NCBI GenBank assembly: GCA_034509735.1
Contig: JACGWO010000006.1
Coordinates: 9,253,001-9,317,000 of the forward strand
Source: Sesamum alatum
Taxonomy: Eukaryota; Streptophyta; Magnoliopsida; Lamiales; Pedaliaceae
Direction of reading: 5' to 3'
Length of the DNA: 64,000 nucleotides
The position numbers and the translations under genes were made by a program. Numbering within the stretch: the first letter of the stretch is position 1; every line of letters begins with the position of its first letter. The notes under the pieces were generated by a model, which saw nothing but the letters and a program-made list of their open reading frames with translations, had not been told where the DNA came from and ran no database searches. Shown piece after piece: positions 46,190 through 60,165 of this stretch.

Positions 46190-46693
46190 AAGACTACTCC
46201 TATACTATCGGAGCTAGGAAATTGCAGTCATACCGACCAAGCCTCTGAGGCTTCCATATGACCATTCCCTACGAGTTAGTTCAGTCGGTTCGACACCTAT
46301 TCAACCAACCCACTAAGATCGCATAGACCTCGAACATTTGTCACCGATGAAATACGTCATTCATCCAATGAATGCAATGCTTAGTGCAATTCTCCATAGG
46401 ACACTCAATGTTTGTCTCAAGGTTCTTGACTTGGTACGTTTCAAATCCAACCCTGAACAGTTGGTTTTGTAACTGTCATCCAATGCGCAACACAACTAAA
46501 TAGCTTGTCTATATGCTCAGTGGGTTTTATTGTGATGCCAATAGAATTCAACATAAATAAATAAGGACAACATAGATAAATGCCAAGAATGAATACTCAT
46601 TTCTATTCATTAAATAACATTACGTTACATCAAAATTTCAAATGGATTACATAAAGGCTAATATAATTAGATTTCTAGTCATTTATTCTAACA
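46190..46693 (-). repeat. Fragment of the 3' LTR of copia E
   Basis: First ~500 bp of an LTR starting TGTTAGAATAAATGACT at 46693. The remainder is not found left of C, so it was lost. Confidence 0.8.
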
Positions 46694-48737
46694 ATCTCCC
46701 ACTCGACCTAAAGCCAATCACCCATCATCCTCAAGCTCATCTTATCAAGATGTTGAGTATGAAAAATTTGTGATACTGGCTTAGTTAGTGGATCTACTGT
46801 GTTTTTCTACTGAGCTGACTGAGTCCATCCGAACATCATATCTGCTAACCATCTCTCTAAGAAGATGATAGCATCTTATAATATGTTTGGAGCAGTAATG
46901 AGATCTTGATTCCTTTGCCTGTGCTATCCCCCCATTGTTATTACAGAAGATAACCACCGGCTCAGCAATGCTAGGTACTACACCCAACTTTTGGATGTAG
47001 TTTTTCATTCAAACCGCCTCGTTGTTGCTTTTGAAGCCGCTATATATTCCTCTTCCATGGTGAATCCACTGTGGTAGTTTGCTTGGAACTCTTCCAAGTC
47101 GGCACATCACCATTCACTTGAATACAAAACCTAATTGAGACTTGGCATCATCATCGTCCGACTGGAAGCTAGCTTCATTTTAGCCTTTCAGTATCAATTA
47201 TCTACCACTGTAAATTCAGAAGATATCTTTAGTCCTTTTTAAGTACTTAAGTATGGTCTTGACTGCACTCCCGGCACAGACCTGATATATGCTCGTTACG
47301 CTAAAAGAGAAAGTAACATAAGGCCTAGCGCACTGGACAACGTATTGAATGCCGCCTACAGCTGAAGCATAGGGGATGTCTAGCATCCACTTAAGCTCCT
47401 CATCAATCTTGGGAGACTGTTTCTTGGACAACTTAATTCTGTGCCTCATAGGAAGGAATTCTCGCTTTTAGTTTTTCATCTTGAATCTCTTCAAGACCTT
47501 CTAAATGTACAAGAAGTGGGGCATTCCCAACATCCTTCTAAATCTATCTCTGAAGACCTTGATACCAAGGATGTAGGAAGTCTCACCCAGATCCTTCATG
47601 GAGAATTGAGTGGACAACCGAGCTTTAGTGTCACCAAACATCTTAGCATCATTTCTAATGAGCAAAATGTCGTTCATATAAAGCACAATGTACGCAATTG
47701 AGCTCCCACTGACCTTCTTGTATATACAAGGGTAAAAGTCATTCTTAATTAAATCATAACCCCATATAACTTCCTCAAAATGTATGTTCCAGCTTCGGGA
47801 AACTTGTTTGAGGCCATAGATGGACCTTTGGAGATGGCAGACTTTCTGCTCTTCTCCAACAGAGGTGAAACCGTCCGGTTGATCCATATAGATTTCTTCC
47901 TCAATGAAACTGTTAAGGAAGACCATTTTCACATCCATCTGCCATATTTCATAGGCATACCATGTTACTATGCATACAGTATCTGAATAGACTTGGCCAT
48001 TACTATGAGAGAGTAGGTTTCTTCAAAGTCGACCGCGGGTAGCTAAGTGCAACCTTTCGCCAAAAGCCTAGCCTTGAATGGTGTAATCTCCATTTTAGCT
48101 CCAAGTTTACATTTGTAGACCCATATAAACCCAACGGGCTTAACACCCTTAGGTGGATATATGAGGGTCCAAACCTGGTTTGCACCCATCAAATCCATTT
48201 CGGATGTCATGGCCTCAAGCCACTTACCTAAATCGATTTCTAAGATCGCTTTTCGTACGTCTTTGTATTGTAATCCACCTGACTAGTCAGGCTGAGAAAC
48301 CCATACATATGAGGTGGTTAGGACACTCTAGCCTACCTACAAAGGGCTAGAACATCATCAGTAGGAACCGTAGGCGTAGACGATGTCATTATATCCTGTT
48401 GAGGTACCTCACTTGATTCCTCAAGGAGTACCTCATCCCCTTGGGTATCCGCTGGAAAACTCTTTTCCAAGAATATATTGTTTCTTGAGACAAAGATCTT
48501 TTGCTCGAGGGATCACATAAATAATACCCCATAATTTCTTTTGGATAATCGATAAATCTGCACAGACTAGACCTTGAGTCAAGTTTGTCTCCTAATAGTC
48601 TCTTGACGATTGCGGGGCTAACCCACACTCTCAAGTACTTTTAGGAGGCAGGCTTGCCATGCCATATCTTATATAACGTCTAGGATACCGCCTCATATGG
48701 GCCCATGTTAAGCAGTTTGGTCATCATCTCAGGAGTG
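46694..48737 (-). pseudogene. Copia E pol, right-to-left: RT and RNase H
   Basis: A polypurine tract (AGTGGGAGAT) abuts the LTR. RNase H tail: GVVPSIAEPVVIFCNNNGGIAQAKE...KHIIRCYHLLREMV. RT (47501-47938): MDVKMVFLNSFIEEEIYMDQPDGF, SIYGLKQVSRSWNIHF, active site YMND instead of YVDD. The linker and connection domains continue to 48737 with stops. The element is interrupted at WGYT by the B-type LTR and continues at 50919. Confidence 0.85.
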
Positions 48738-50918
48738 TTACAAGAGGTTATAAGAAAGCCAATTAGATTGGTCTTTAAATAATCTATTTGACAGACTAGA
48801 TGTAATGTAATATTATACATAATGAATAACATGAGTACTCATTATTGGCCTTATCGTTATTGTGCTCATTTCATTATGTTTGTATTGTATCAACATTGCA
48901 ACAAAGCCCACAGACCATGTAGGCAACCCATGTAGTTGGGACACGAATTTGATGGTGGTTACGAAACTGGCTGATAAAGGTTGGGTCTGAAACGTTCCAA
49001 CTCAAGGGCCTCAAGATAGGGCATTGAGTGTCCTACTAAGACTTGCATTTTGTATCGTATTCATTGGATGAGTGTCACATTTGTTCGGCGATAAACGTTG
49101 GACATCTATACGATCATAATGAGTTGGTCGATCGGGGGTCGAGCTGACTGGACTGACTCATGGGGAATCGTCATATGAAAGCCTTAGAGGCTTGGTCGGT
49201 ATGACCAGAGTTCCCCGACTCCGATGGTACGAGAGGAGTCATCGGACTTGAAGAACCATGCTCATGTGCACACAATGGTTGTATCTTAGATCTGGCAAAA
49301 GGCGTTCCTGTCATGGACATGTTCACCATAAGCTGTGTCCAGTACAGTCAGAATGTGGAGTGAAGATGATGTGTTTCAAGAAAAAGATCCGTCCCCTGTC
49401 AGTATGTGATAGTGGTATCTCCTATGCACTCGAAGATGCGTTCATGCTCTTTGAAACTGTGGTTACAGATCGAGTAGGAAATGATTTTCTGCGTCGATGC
49501 AATGTAGTGAATGCAGTCTTGAGTGTCAAGCATAGTTGCCTAGTCTAAGATGAGAACCGACACTCAATTTTATGTCTTAGACTTAAGCCGGGAGACAGTA
49601 GACGAAGGACCGTACCCAAATGACAATCAGGAGCCTTATGTTCATGTCAACGTTCACTTAGTCTCTAGTGCTATGACAGGTGCTAAACAATCATCCGTGG
49701 TGATGGGATTGTGTTGGACACGAGCCCAAGTCTAACAAAGGGTGAACCTAAAGAGTCACACACAAATCACCGAGGAGGTGAAGGAATTAACTTAAGAGTT
49801 AATTTCGAAATATAATAAATAATTGGATTATTTATTTATGGGATAGTCCATTGGATGAATAGCACAATATTATGTTGGGCTTGCATTAATTTATAAATAG
49901 GTTGATTAAGAGGATTTCAGGATTGAGTCTTATAATTGGATAAAACGACTTTGGGCATAATTTGTGTGGGCCTTGAAGTAAACTAGATTTAATTTATTGG
50001 ATTTGTTGTACTTATTTTAATTTGATTAATACTAGGCCTGACCCACTAAATTATAGCCCAAGGGCCAAGTTGATTTCTACTTTCTGAATTGGAAAGAGTT
50101 GGACTCTTCTCAAAAGAGAATGGCCAATTTTCGTGCTCTTGGAGAGCACTAAAATTGGCCATCACCTTTAGAAGATGATGGATTTGTGCTTTTGGAAAGC
50201 ACAAACTACTCCTGATTGTGGTTTCTTCACTTGGTATGATTTGATCATACCTTGTGAGTTGAAACTTAATTGATGGGATGATTAGAATACATCTAGACAC
50301 ATCTTAATGTATCTAGGCACAATTCTATCATCCCATTAATTATATATTTATATAGCTAAACCACTCAAGACTCTTATAACATACTCATGATCTCTCACTT
50401 TCACTACTGGGTTGCCTCTCTCCTCTCTCCCTATCCCTCTCTGTTCTTCTTGATCTAGGATTAATTAAAGAACAAAGTTTGATTAAAGGAATATACTAAG
50501 TAATAGTGTGATTCTTTTAATCTCACTTCTTCCAAGGTTTGATTTATTCTAGCAAGGAAGTCAAGTTCTCTCCTGGTGTGGTGTGGACGTTGTTAGAGGG
50601 CTTCTACACTTGAAGCCTCGTGGATATGTTTGGGATACGAATGGGAGCAAAGCTAGTAGCCGAAAAAAAAATATCAACAAAGGTATATTTAAATTTGTGC
50701 ATGTTTGCTTTCCATAGTGCTATGTGCCCTATGTGTTTGATTTATATATATATATATATATATACATATATATACTACATCTACACATTCTACATTGAAC
50801 GCCGGGGAGAAATCCGAGGGTACACCCCTTGGACCGATTTTTACATTATGTTTTTTCCACATTTTCGTTATTTTCTCACGCTTCTGTCGTGCTCCAAGGC
50901 GAATCCACTCCCTTAAAA
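48738..50918 (+). mobile_element. Solo LTR of family B (TSD GAGTG)
   Basis: About 2.18 kb; GAGTG at 48733-48737 and 50919-50923. Removing it rejoins E's pol. It starts TTACAAGAGG, so the canonical TG was lost or overlaps the TG of the duplication, and it ends CCTTAAAA. It is more decayed than the B LTR at 27707. A degenerate palindrome lies near 49671-49701. Confidence 0.83.
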
Positions 50919-52434
50919 GAGTGTATCCCCAGTAGGATAAAGGCAGTTCAGTAAAACTCATCATGGACAGGGCCATGTCCAACAAGGTCCAATTCCTCCT
51001 TTCGAACACACCATTCAATTGTGGTGTTCTAGGAGGAGTCCATTGAGAGGGATCCCATTCTTTTTTAGGTAACCAAGGAATTATCCACCTTAATCTTCCA
51101 ACCAGTTTGGTTCTTAACTTCAAGTCTAAACTCTTTAAATCTTCCAAAAGCTTCAAACTTGTACCTCATAAGGTAAACATAATCATACCATTAGTGATCA
51201 TCCATAAAGATTATGAAGTATGAGTACCGACCTCTAGCCAATGTATTCAGTGGTCCATAGACGTTTGTATGAATCAAATCCTGAGGACCACTGGCAAGCG
51301 TACTTTGTCCAACAAAAGGTTTCATGGTCATTGGTCTTTCAGACAGAATTCGCAAGTTGGGAGGTTGTCCAAATTATTTATATCTGGACTTTTTGAGTCT
51401 ACCAACCTCTTAATCATATCTTGATAGATGTAACCTACCCTCACATACCAAATCTTTGTGTTATCTTGATTATCCAATTTTCATTTGTGTTGAGCAGCCA
51501 TAATCCAATTAGACTATTGGAAAATGTAAAAACTGTTAATCAACGTACCAAGAAGATGAGAAACACCATATTTCATCAAATAAAAACAACTTTTATTGAT
51601 TGACAATACATAGCCATTAATGTCTAAAACAGGAATGGAAAAAATATTATTGATAATGCTCGGTACATAGTAACAATCTTTCAATTCAATCCCAACATGA
51701 TCACTACCGACTAAGTTAACGGATCCTACAGCTTCTGCAGCAACGACCTTGCTATCACCAATCCTTAGGATCATCTCATCCTTAATCAATCTTCTTTTTA
51801 TTTCCAGCACCTGCAAGTTATTACAGGTTATCCAATACCCAAGAAGCAAAGTTAGTTATCATATTGACTTCGATCCCAAACATACCTTGCTTGGAGAGGA
51901 GTTGTGGCACTCCTTTCAATGCCCCTTTACTTAGAAATTCATGCAGGCATCATTTGCCCTCGACCACTGTGAACCACCAATCTTCCCTTTTTCCTTTGCC
52001 CTTCCCATCGGAGCATCAGGGGCGCTCGAGACGCTAGCAGTGGCCGCAATAGCCTTCCCTTTACCCTTCTTCCTCTTCTAGAGTCCGGCTCTCTTGTCAT
52101 CCGTCTTAGAGGTTGAAGCTTCCCTTACCAATACCACCGACACAAACTTGTGGGTCATTGCCCGTATTGTACTAGCATATTAATTAACTCATGAATAGAC
52201 TTCTCAAACCTATTCATGTTTTAGTTAATAATAAAGTAGTCGTAAGATAGGGGATATGATTGGAGGATCACGTCAATGTAAGTGGCATTATCAAGCCCAG
52301 CTTGGAGGTCTTCGAGGTTCTCCGTTGGGGATAGCTTTTTAATCCCATGACTTTGTACAGGGGACTCCTCAGCCAACTTGGTCCCAAAAAATGGTGGCGG
52401 CATATCTAATATGCCTATCTAAAACCGTATAAAC
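50919..52434 (-). pseudogene. Copia E integrase, protease and part of gag
   Basis: Leftward reading gives gag (52403-52221, FFGTKLAEES...TYIDVILQS), a basic linker with frameshifts, a protease region with a deletion near 51835, GAG-pre-integrase (MLLGYWITCN...ISHLLGTL) and integrase ending in GVFERRNWTLLDM and LSYWGYT. The catalytic glutamate is kept (GVFERRN), but the core around RSD is deleted near 51085. The gag N-terminus lies beyond the right window edge, past the B3 LTR. Confidence 0.82.
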
Positions 52435-52567
52435 TGTTACAATAGGTGACCAGAAAGCCAATTAGATTGACCTTTATGTAATCTATTTGACAAACTTGTT
52501 GTAATGTAATACTATATGTAATGAATAAAATGAGTATTCATTATTTGTCCTTGCCTTTGTTGTGCTC

Positions 52568-53810
52568 TGATTGCAAAAATATGTATATGCTACTAGCAAG
52601 TGTACTAGCTATCAAGTAGTATAAAAAGTATCGATCCCACGAGGATTTAACGAAACACTTACAAAAACTATGACTGATCACTAATTATCTGGACGATCGA
52701 AAGTTGAGTGATGATTAACTACTACGAGAAATTACTAAAATTAACTACGACAAACAGTCACATTGGAGAAAATTCAGATGTAGATAAGATGCTAAGGCTA
52801 TAGGTCCACCTAATCGATCCAATGAAATGCAATATTAATGGATTAATCTAGCAAGCAAGCATTTTCACAAACTGAGGTTTTTCTTAGTTTAATCTGACAT
52901 ACTCTTCCGAGTTATACCAAACCTATTACCATCAAGGAATTAGTAGATTCGTCATTTCTAAAACTCGTGATAATAATGCTTCGAATCTGTGCAAAACCTA
53001 TGTAACCAGATGGACCATGTCTATGTAGGCCTAAATATCATTCAATGCACACCATGAATTATTCTGTCCACTATGCCCAATTCCCTTCCAGCTCATCAAC
53101 ATAATTAATTAAATCTAAAAGGTGATCAGACTCTAAAATAATAACAACAAGCATAATAATTCATGGATATGTGAAAATAACAAATTAGATTAATCCAGAA
53201 AAATACTCAAAACATGGTATCAATTGAATATTCCATAAGCCTTAGCAAAAAGTAACTGGTTCATACTAACTAGATCTAAAACAAAGAAGAAAGGTTTCGA
53301 AAAACTCATGGAGTAGAAAATCGGGCTTGAACGGTTGTCACTTCGGTGCCGGATCAACTCCTCCACTTGCTCATTGCCTTCCCCTTTGCTTCAAAATGTG
53401 AATCTCTGCACTTTTCTTTGATAAAAAACTCAATCCTCTTTTGTTTCTCTCTTCTCCTCCTTTTATAATAAGTCCTAATATGGCAGGACAGAAAAAGGAT
53501 TCTACCTACCATAAAACTCTTCTCCTTACCAAGCCTCTAGTGCTAATTACAAAATGAATAAAATATCTTCTCATATTGCTAGAAATCAGAATTAGGATCA
53601 GCACGTCCGCGGTTTCTACCTAGTGCATGTCTGATAACCCGTTGGTCACGGGCTAGCTTGTACACATTTCTGTAGAATTTTTGGTTTATTCTCCATATTT
53701 AAGCAAGCATTCGTCATTTTGCCACGAAGGCTCCTAAAATGTCACAAATGCAACCAAGAAAAAGCATCATATCAGGATAATATAAGGACATAAATAGAGA
53801 CAAATGCCAT
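52568..53810 (-). repeat. 3' LTR of F
   Basis: 1243 bp; clearly homologous to 60593-61870 (for example AAGTAGTATAAAAAGTATCG, ACGAGGATTTAACGAAAC). Many substitutions and indels separate the two, so the insertion is old. Confidence 0.88.
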
Positions 53811-53839
53811 ATAATTTCCTCTAATCAAATAACCCACAT

Positions 53840-56800
53840 TTAATCCATTGCTTGTGCTCAAGCATATACTAGCGTAATTCAATCATTTCCTGTTCAAAAG
53901 ACACAATCCTCTTCTTTTGTTGGAGACCAACTCCTTCAAGAACATGGCACAGCTTGGCATCTGTAAGAGTGTATCAATTAGAGGGACATTAACATGAATC
54001 TTTTGAAATATCTCCAAGAATTCTCCAAACTGTTTATCCAAATTAGCCTTCAAATTCTTGGGATATGGGATATACAGGGGAAACCTCATCTAGGTTGAGT
54101 TTGAGTTTAGGAGTACTCCCTTTCATTTCCTCTTGAGGATCCTCATCGTTTTGAGCTGGTGTTTCCTCTAATTGCTTCTTCAGTGGCTTTTATTCAATGG
54201 CTCTTTCGTTCATCACTGTGATGGCATGAACTTATTATCTTGAATCCTTCTTGGTATCACTTGGGAGTTGACCTTCATTCCTACTCGACATCAAGCTAAC
54301 AAGCTGCCCCACTTGAACCTCCAAATTCTGGATTGTTACATCTTAATTCTAGAACCTAGTATTGGCCGTGGGTATAAACGTGGAAAGCATGTTTCTAGAT
54401 TGCTTTTCTTTTCCGGAGAGGGTTGTTGTTGTGGTTGGTGGTATCCAGGTGGTCCTTGTTGTTGATTGTTACTCCACAAAAAATTGGGGTGACTAAGCCA
54501 TCCCAGATTGTAGGTGTTGAGATATGGGTTGAAATTAGACCTGCCACCATGAGAAACAAAGTTAGCATCTTCATAAATAACACTTATGTTCCCTACCTTG
54601 CAGTCCTGACTCAAATGACCCATCAGACCACATGCACCGCAAGGTCCTATAGTGCAGTGTTCCACATTGTAGCTCCAAGGTCACTCACTTGTTGTATTAC
54701 TGCAGCCAACTGAGCGGATACCGCAGTTATTGCGTCAACTTGGTGAACATCGGCTACTCGTCGATCTTGACCATAAGGGTACAAGCTGGATGCTATCTCA
54801 TCAATGATCGTGAATGCCTCTGATTGTAGTTTCCTCATGATAGTGCCACCTGCAGCTGCATCAATAGCAGCCGGGTTAGTCAATGCGACACCATTGTAGA
54901 ATGTTTATACCAACCGCCATACTGGTAGCTCTTGATGTGGGCACTTTATAAGCATGTCCTTGAAAGCATGCGTGGATTGTCCCGGGAGGGAGCGCGAATG
55001 CGGAAGCATAATAAATAAAAACATGAAAATTGAACATGTTATAAAAGAAAATAAAATACACGTTCAAGGGATGTTCCCTTGAACCTCTTGGGTGTTTGGT
55101 GTATCTCATGAACAAGAAAATAAGTATGCTAAGATCATGGCAGCCATAGGGTTGCAACGAAAGAAATGTGAGACCTACCTGTTGTCGTTTTCTTCGTACT
55201 GCTAAGTGCGTTGTTCCACATTTTTCCATCAAGATTCCAAATCAGGAACCCTCTAATTTGTCCCCCAATCCACCGAATCTTGATCCCCCGTGCTAGCGAG
55301 AAATTAAGAGGAATATAGGAGGACAAATCAGCCTAGCGTTACGAATTAACGTGATCAATTTGCCTATAGTTCTCTTGTATCAAAGACAAGGAACTAGAAC
55401 AATTCTTGGAGAGTAGAGAGGAGAGGTGGATAGGAGAGAGAGAGAGAGAGAGAGTGGTCGAGTGTGTGTGTGTTAGAGATCATCACATAGTGGTGTGTGT
55501 CTCGATGAGAATTTACAGGAAGGAACTTCTCCTAGTCCTCTTCAAACTCTGATAAAGAGGTATACGTTGATCTCTCCATTTGATCTCGTCTATCCATCGC
55601 TAGATGGATTTTATGGAATATTTTAAATCTTATTTAAAATAATCCCTTAGACTTTAAATAATTAAATAATTATTTTGAGCCCATTTCCTCAATTTAATAA
55701 ATCCAATTTATTAGTTAATTCTATTTAATCCAATTAAAGAATTAACAATCCAAGAAAAAGGAATCAATTTAATCTAATTAAATAATTCTATCTCCCAGAA
55801 TTAATTCCCAATTAATTCCTCCATTACCGGTGGATTGTGTGTGACTCTTTAGGTTCACCCTCAGCTAGACTTGGCCGAATTTTCAATCATCCTAATGATG
55901 GGAATTCGTCCGTCACCATGGGTGGCCATCTACCAATGGTCCATAGTACTAGAGACTAGGTGAATATTATGGTGTGAACATTTAGGCTCTTTAGTACGTT
56001 TGTTCTTCCGACTTCCATCTCACAACTATAGTTTAGGATGTGGACGATAGGTGTCGGTACCCATTCTTGACTAAAGCTTTGGCTCGTCCACACCAAACGT
56101 CACAGGGATCTCATCCCACTATTGAGTCATTGTGACCATAGATTTACTAGAGGATGAGTCTCAGAGTGTTAGTGAGATATTACTGTCAATTCTTTTGACA
56201 GGAGACGAATTCTCTGTTAGGACCTACTGTTCACACTACACACCTTCACTGTACTAGATATGGCTTATGACGACCGAGTCTCTCAACTTGGTAGCCTCTT
56301 GCTAAATTTAAGATATAGGCACGGTGTGTATGTGACCGCAATAGTCCCTCAAGTCCGAGGACCAAACCCGTACTGTCTGAACCGGAAATTCGAGTCATAC
56401 CGACCAACCCACTCAAGATTTCCCATATGACGAGTACCACGCGTCACATCAGTCAGCCGACACCAAGCTAGCTAACCCATTAGCATTGCATGGACGACCC
56501 TCATCACTCATTCATAAACTTTATTTAAACACCATATCGTCATAAATAGGTTAGATAAGCCTATAAAGATTGGCTTCACGGTCACCCATTCTAACAGTCC
56601 CTAAAATGGTCTCATGCATCATACAATGATTCCCTATCTAACTGCACAAAGAGGTAATATCATTCAACAACTTGCGATTTTAGACGGGGGGAAGTATTTA
56701 GCAAGGATTTTTTTTTTTTTTTGTCAATTCTGCCCAAGTCATGATACTACCAACAGGTAATGACTGAATCCAATCTTTTGCTTTATCAAATAATGATAAT

Positions 56801-56993
56801 GAAAAAATCCTAAGTCTAATAGCATCATCACTAACACTATTAAACTTAAAGGTATCACAAATCTCGAGAAAATACGAGAGATGCTTATTAGGATTCTCAT
56901 CAAGCAACTCGAAAAATTGCACACATGCTTGGATCATCTGAATTATGGTCAGCTTGATCTCAAAGTTTTTGGCTTGAATAGTGGGTTTGGCAA
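53840..56993 (-). pseudogene. Gypsy gag of F, split by LTR H and broken by stops
   Basis: Leftward: MIQACVQFFELLDENPNKHL, DAIRLRIFSLSLFDKAKDW then IQSLPVGSIMTWAEL (56937-56698) is the retrotransposon gag core. A poly(T) run at 56710-56722 (plus strand) shifts the frame. After LTR H the gag continues: CPHQELPVW, NPAAIDAAAGGTIMRK, then a heptad-like VHQVDAITAVSAQLAAV region. Next come a CGACGLMGHLSQDC knuckle-like motif (about 54640), NPYLNTYNLGWLSHPNF, and KNLKANLDKQFGEFLEIFQK to 53883. A stop lies before the knuckle (near 54670) and several follow. Confidence 0.82.
54961..56596 (-). mobile_element. Copia solo LTR H (TSD GTCCT/GTCCC)
   Basis: 1636 bp, ends TGAAAGCATG...TTCTAACA as read on the plus strand. 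Flanks GTCCT (54956-54960) and GTCCC (56597-56601) agree at 4 of 5. It is related to the A/C LTRs, with the palindrome at 55916-55946 in a covarying form. Confidence 0.85.
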
Positions 56994-58977
56994 TGAAACG
57001 CGAGCGGATCGGCCCGGGAGAGAAGCGTGAATAGCGGAAGCGCGAATCATTGCATAATAAAATTGCAAAGAATAAATTAAATGGAATTTAAACAAGCATT
57101 ACATACATAAACGGATCAAGAGGTGTGCCCTTGATTCTCCCGGGTGTTCGGTGTATCTCATTTTCAATAAAACACAACATGGAGGCCATAGAATTTAGAA
57201 CAAGAAACCATAAAAGAGAACCTACCAGGTTGTAGTTTTGTCTTCGTTCGGCTACACGCATTGTTCCCCGTTTTGCACCAAGATCTCAAAAAGAGACCCT
57301 CTAAGTCGTCTCACACGCTACACCGGAAGCAACGAAGTCCCGTCTAGCAAGAAATCATTTGGGAAGAAGAGACATCGATACACGATATCGATTAACACTA
57401 TTGATGTCTCTTATGTTCTACCTTGAATAAATCAAGAAGAACAAAAGTAGAAATCTTGGAGAATATTAAAGAGAGATGGACGAATTGAGAGAGAGACTAG
57501 AGATGAGAAGTGTAGAGATTAGAAGGGGGTGTGTGTTTAGGCTTTGATTAAGTCAAATTAATCATGGCCCTTCATCTCATCAATCTCTAGATCAAATCTC
57601 GTCCATCCATTTTGATGGGCTTTATGGAATGGGCCTATTTAATTCTAAATTAAATAGTCCCATGAACTTTATATTACACCCTGTTTAATATACCAAGCCC
57701 ATTAAGTAATTCTTGGAATGGGCCTATTTAATTCTAAATTCAATACACCCATGGACCTTATATTAAATTCTATTTAATTTACCAAGCCCATTAATTAATT
57801 CACCCTTTTAATCTAATTAAATGGGAAGCTCATGCTTTATAAAATCCATAAATCTAATTCATGAACTCAAGCCCTGATTAATCCAATTAATCCGTCGAGG
57901 ATTTAATCTCTAAAAAGTATAATTTAATCCTATTAAATTAAACCTTCTTCCGGAATTAATTCCAAATTAATTCCCTTCACGTTTGGTGTAGCGGGTGTGA
58001 CTCTTTAGGTTTACCCTCAGCTAGACTTGGACTTATTTCTTATTATCTCATAACCAAAGTAGTCTATTACCATGGGTGGCCGTCTAGCAACGGTTTATGG
58101 TATTAGAGGCTAGGTGACTATGTGGCGTGAACATTTAGGCTCCGAGTTACATATAGGTACGGTCCTACTGTCACCTGTCTCTCGGTCTTAGTTTAGGGTA
58201 TCGAATTTGGATGTCGGTTCCCATCCTTGACTTAGGCATCTATACTTCTAACTTGACATAGGTTTAACTCTATGATTGACGTAGAAAATTCTTTCCCACT
58301 CAATCAAGTGCTATGCCCATAGACTTTGAGAGTCTAAACCATCTCAGAGCGCATAAGAGATATCGCTGTCATAATCTTTGACAGGGGACATATCCTATAC
58401 TGTCCTTTCTACGTACTCCAACTGCACTGAACAAGGCTTATGATGGCCATGTCATATGACACGATCACCTCTCGCCAGATCGAAGATACAATCTTAGTAT
58501 GTAAGCGACTGGCGTGATTCCTCAAGTTCGAGGACTAATCCCGTACTATCGAAATCGGGAATACAAGTCATACCAACTAAGCCCGTGTGGCTTCTATATG
58601 ATTATTCCCGCGAGTCACCTCAGTCAGCCGACAGCTTTGTCAACTAACCCACTAATATTGCATAGACGTCCAACGTCTGTCACTGATAAAATACAGTACT
58701 CATTGAATGAATGCAATCCTTAGTGCAAGTCTCTATAGGACCCTCAATGCCCAATCTCGAGGTCCTCGACTTGGAGTGTTTCAGACCTATCTACAGAAGT
58801 TGGTTCCATGACCACCAACGTAAGCGTTGTCCAACTTTTTAGACTCATACGTCCGATCTGTAGGCGTTTGTCGTGACATTGAAACGACGTTCAATGCAAG
58901 CAGTAAGCACAATAAACTTATCGTTGCCAATGATGAATTCTTACTACATTCATCAACATAATATTATTTGTTCAATA

Positions 58978-59316
58978 GGGAGAATGCGCACAGCCCCACC
59001 AGCAGCCCGCGTTTCCGACCCGAAAGGAATTGAAAATGAAAGAAGAATCTATGTGCATTATTTATGGAGTGGAGTGACTATCCTTAATATCCTCTTCCCT
59101 ATCTCTCCCTTTTTTGCCTTCGGCTATTACCGGCTGGCAACGCTTGGCCCAAGATTGGATTTGTTTGAAAACAACCAAGGTGGCGTTCATTCAATCAAAT
59201 CTTTTATGCCTAATTACTCTTTTTGGAAAGGAAGGAATACAGGGAAGAACTCTTTCCTTTCTACTGGTTCTTGAAAGCTATCAATCCCTCGAAAAGGCGT
59301 GAAACCTATGAATTTT
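58978..59316. other. ~340-bp insert of organelle-like composition in LTR G
   Basis: It interrupts LTR G between TTTGTTCA and ATTGATGAATGG, which are contiguous in the second G copy (60315-60340). Its CpG-retaining, balanced composition and long open frame (about 100 codons to 59274) differ from all neighbouring DNA and resemble transferred mitochondrial or plastid DNA. I could not assign it to a known organelle gene. Confidence 0.35.
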
Positions 59317-59431
59317 CGATTGATGAATGGTCCTCAGAACAGCCAACCACATTGACTTTCTGGTTACCCACTTTGTTCAGAACCTTTGAGCATGAGTAAT
59401 CTACGATACCGACTAAGGTCTCGTGAGTCTG

Positions 59432-59940
59432 CTATATTTTCCTGCCAAAGCAATACGGTTTAACCGTGTTACCTCTATCCACCATTGTCGCCCGGAGATG
59501 GTGGTTGTCTAAGAATTTTCTGTGGATCTTGTGATGAGATCTCGTGCCAAAACTTTTTTCATAGCCTAGTTGTTCGCCTAGAGGTTGTTTGCCATCTAGG
59601 CGAACAAAGGGCTTGGTCGTGCTAGGCACCATGTCCATCCTATGGACGCGGTCTTCATCCATAACCACTATCCAATGCAATCGTCGTTGGGCCTGACTGT
59701 GCATACCTTTGAGACCAACCATTTTTCACTATGCTCTGGAAGCTAGTATCGCTTTAGCCTTCCAAAACAACTCTCGACAGACGGTGCATCGTGAACACAT
59801 CTTTAGTCCTTATTCAGGTACTAAGGAATTTTTTTGATTGCTATCTTCAATCCCTTAGTGCATTACCGATTTTTGTTGAGTCATGCAAGAAGCACACTCA
59901 ACATCAGTTCCTATGCACCGAGCAAACATATCGTATGTTT
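59432..59940 (-). pseudogene. Copia pol scraps of G
   Basis: Minus-strand fragments resemble RNase H and late RT of copia (for example ALREIEDSNQKNSLVPE-like text near 59850-59810 and TKPFVRL near 59610), heavily broken. Confidence 0.4.
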
Positions 59941-59977
59941 ACCTAGGATTAAGATGTAGGGAATACTCAACGTCCAA

Positions 59978-60165
59978 GCCTTCTCATTAGTCCACCGTGA
60001 CTAAGTCTTGAATGGCTTGATGCTTTATTCATAGTATTTAAGCTTTCTCATCAGTCTAACCGTGACTGAGTCTCGAACAACTTGTCCCTCTACATATCTG
60101 AGCTTTCTCATTAGTCTATCATGACTAAGTCTTGAACAGATCAATCCACGATATGTATATGGGAA
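59978..60165. repeat. Three ~60-bp tandem repeats
   Basis: Units begin AAGCCTTCTCATTAGTC, AAGCTTTCTCATCAGTC and GAGCTTTCTCATTAGTC (about 59978, 60046, 60105) and share GTGACTAAGTCTTGAA. Their origin is unknown; they lie between the two G LTR segments. Confidence 0.7.

Noticed and set aside
58873..59274. 133-codon frame as a host gene
   Set aside because: It spans LTR G and the insert, so the frame is chimeric.
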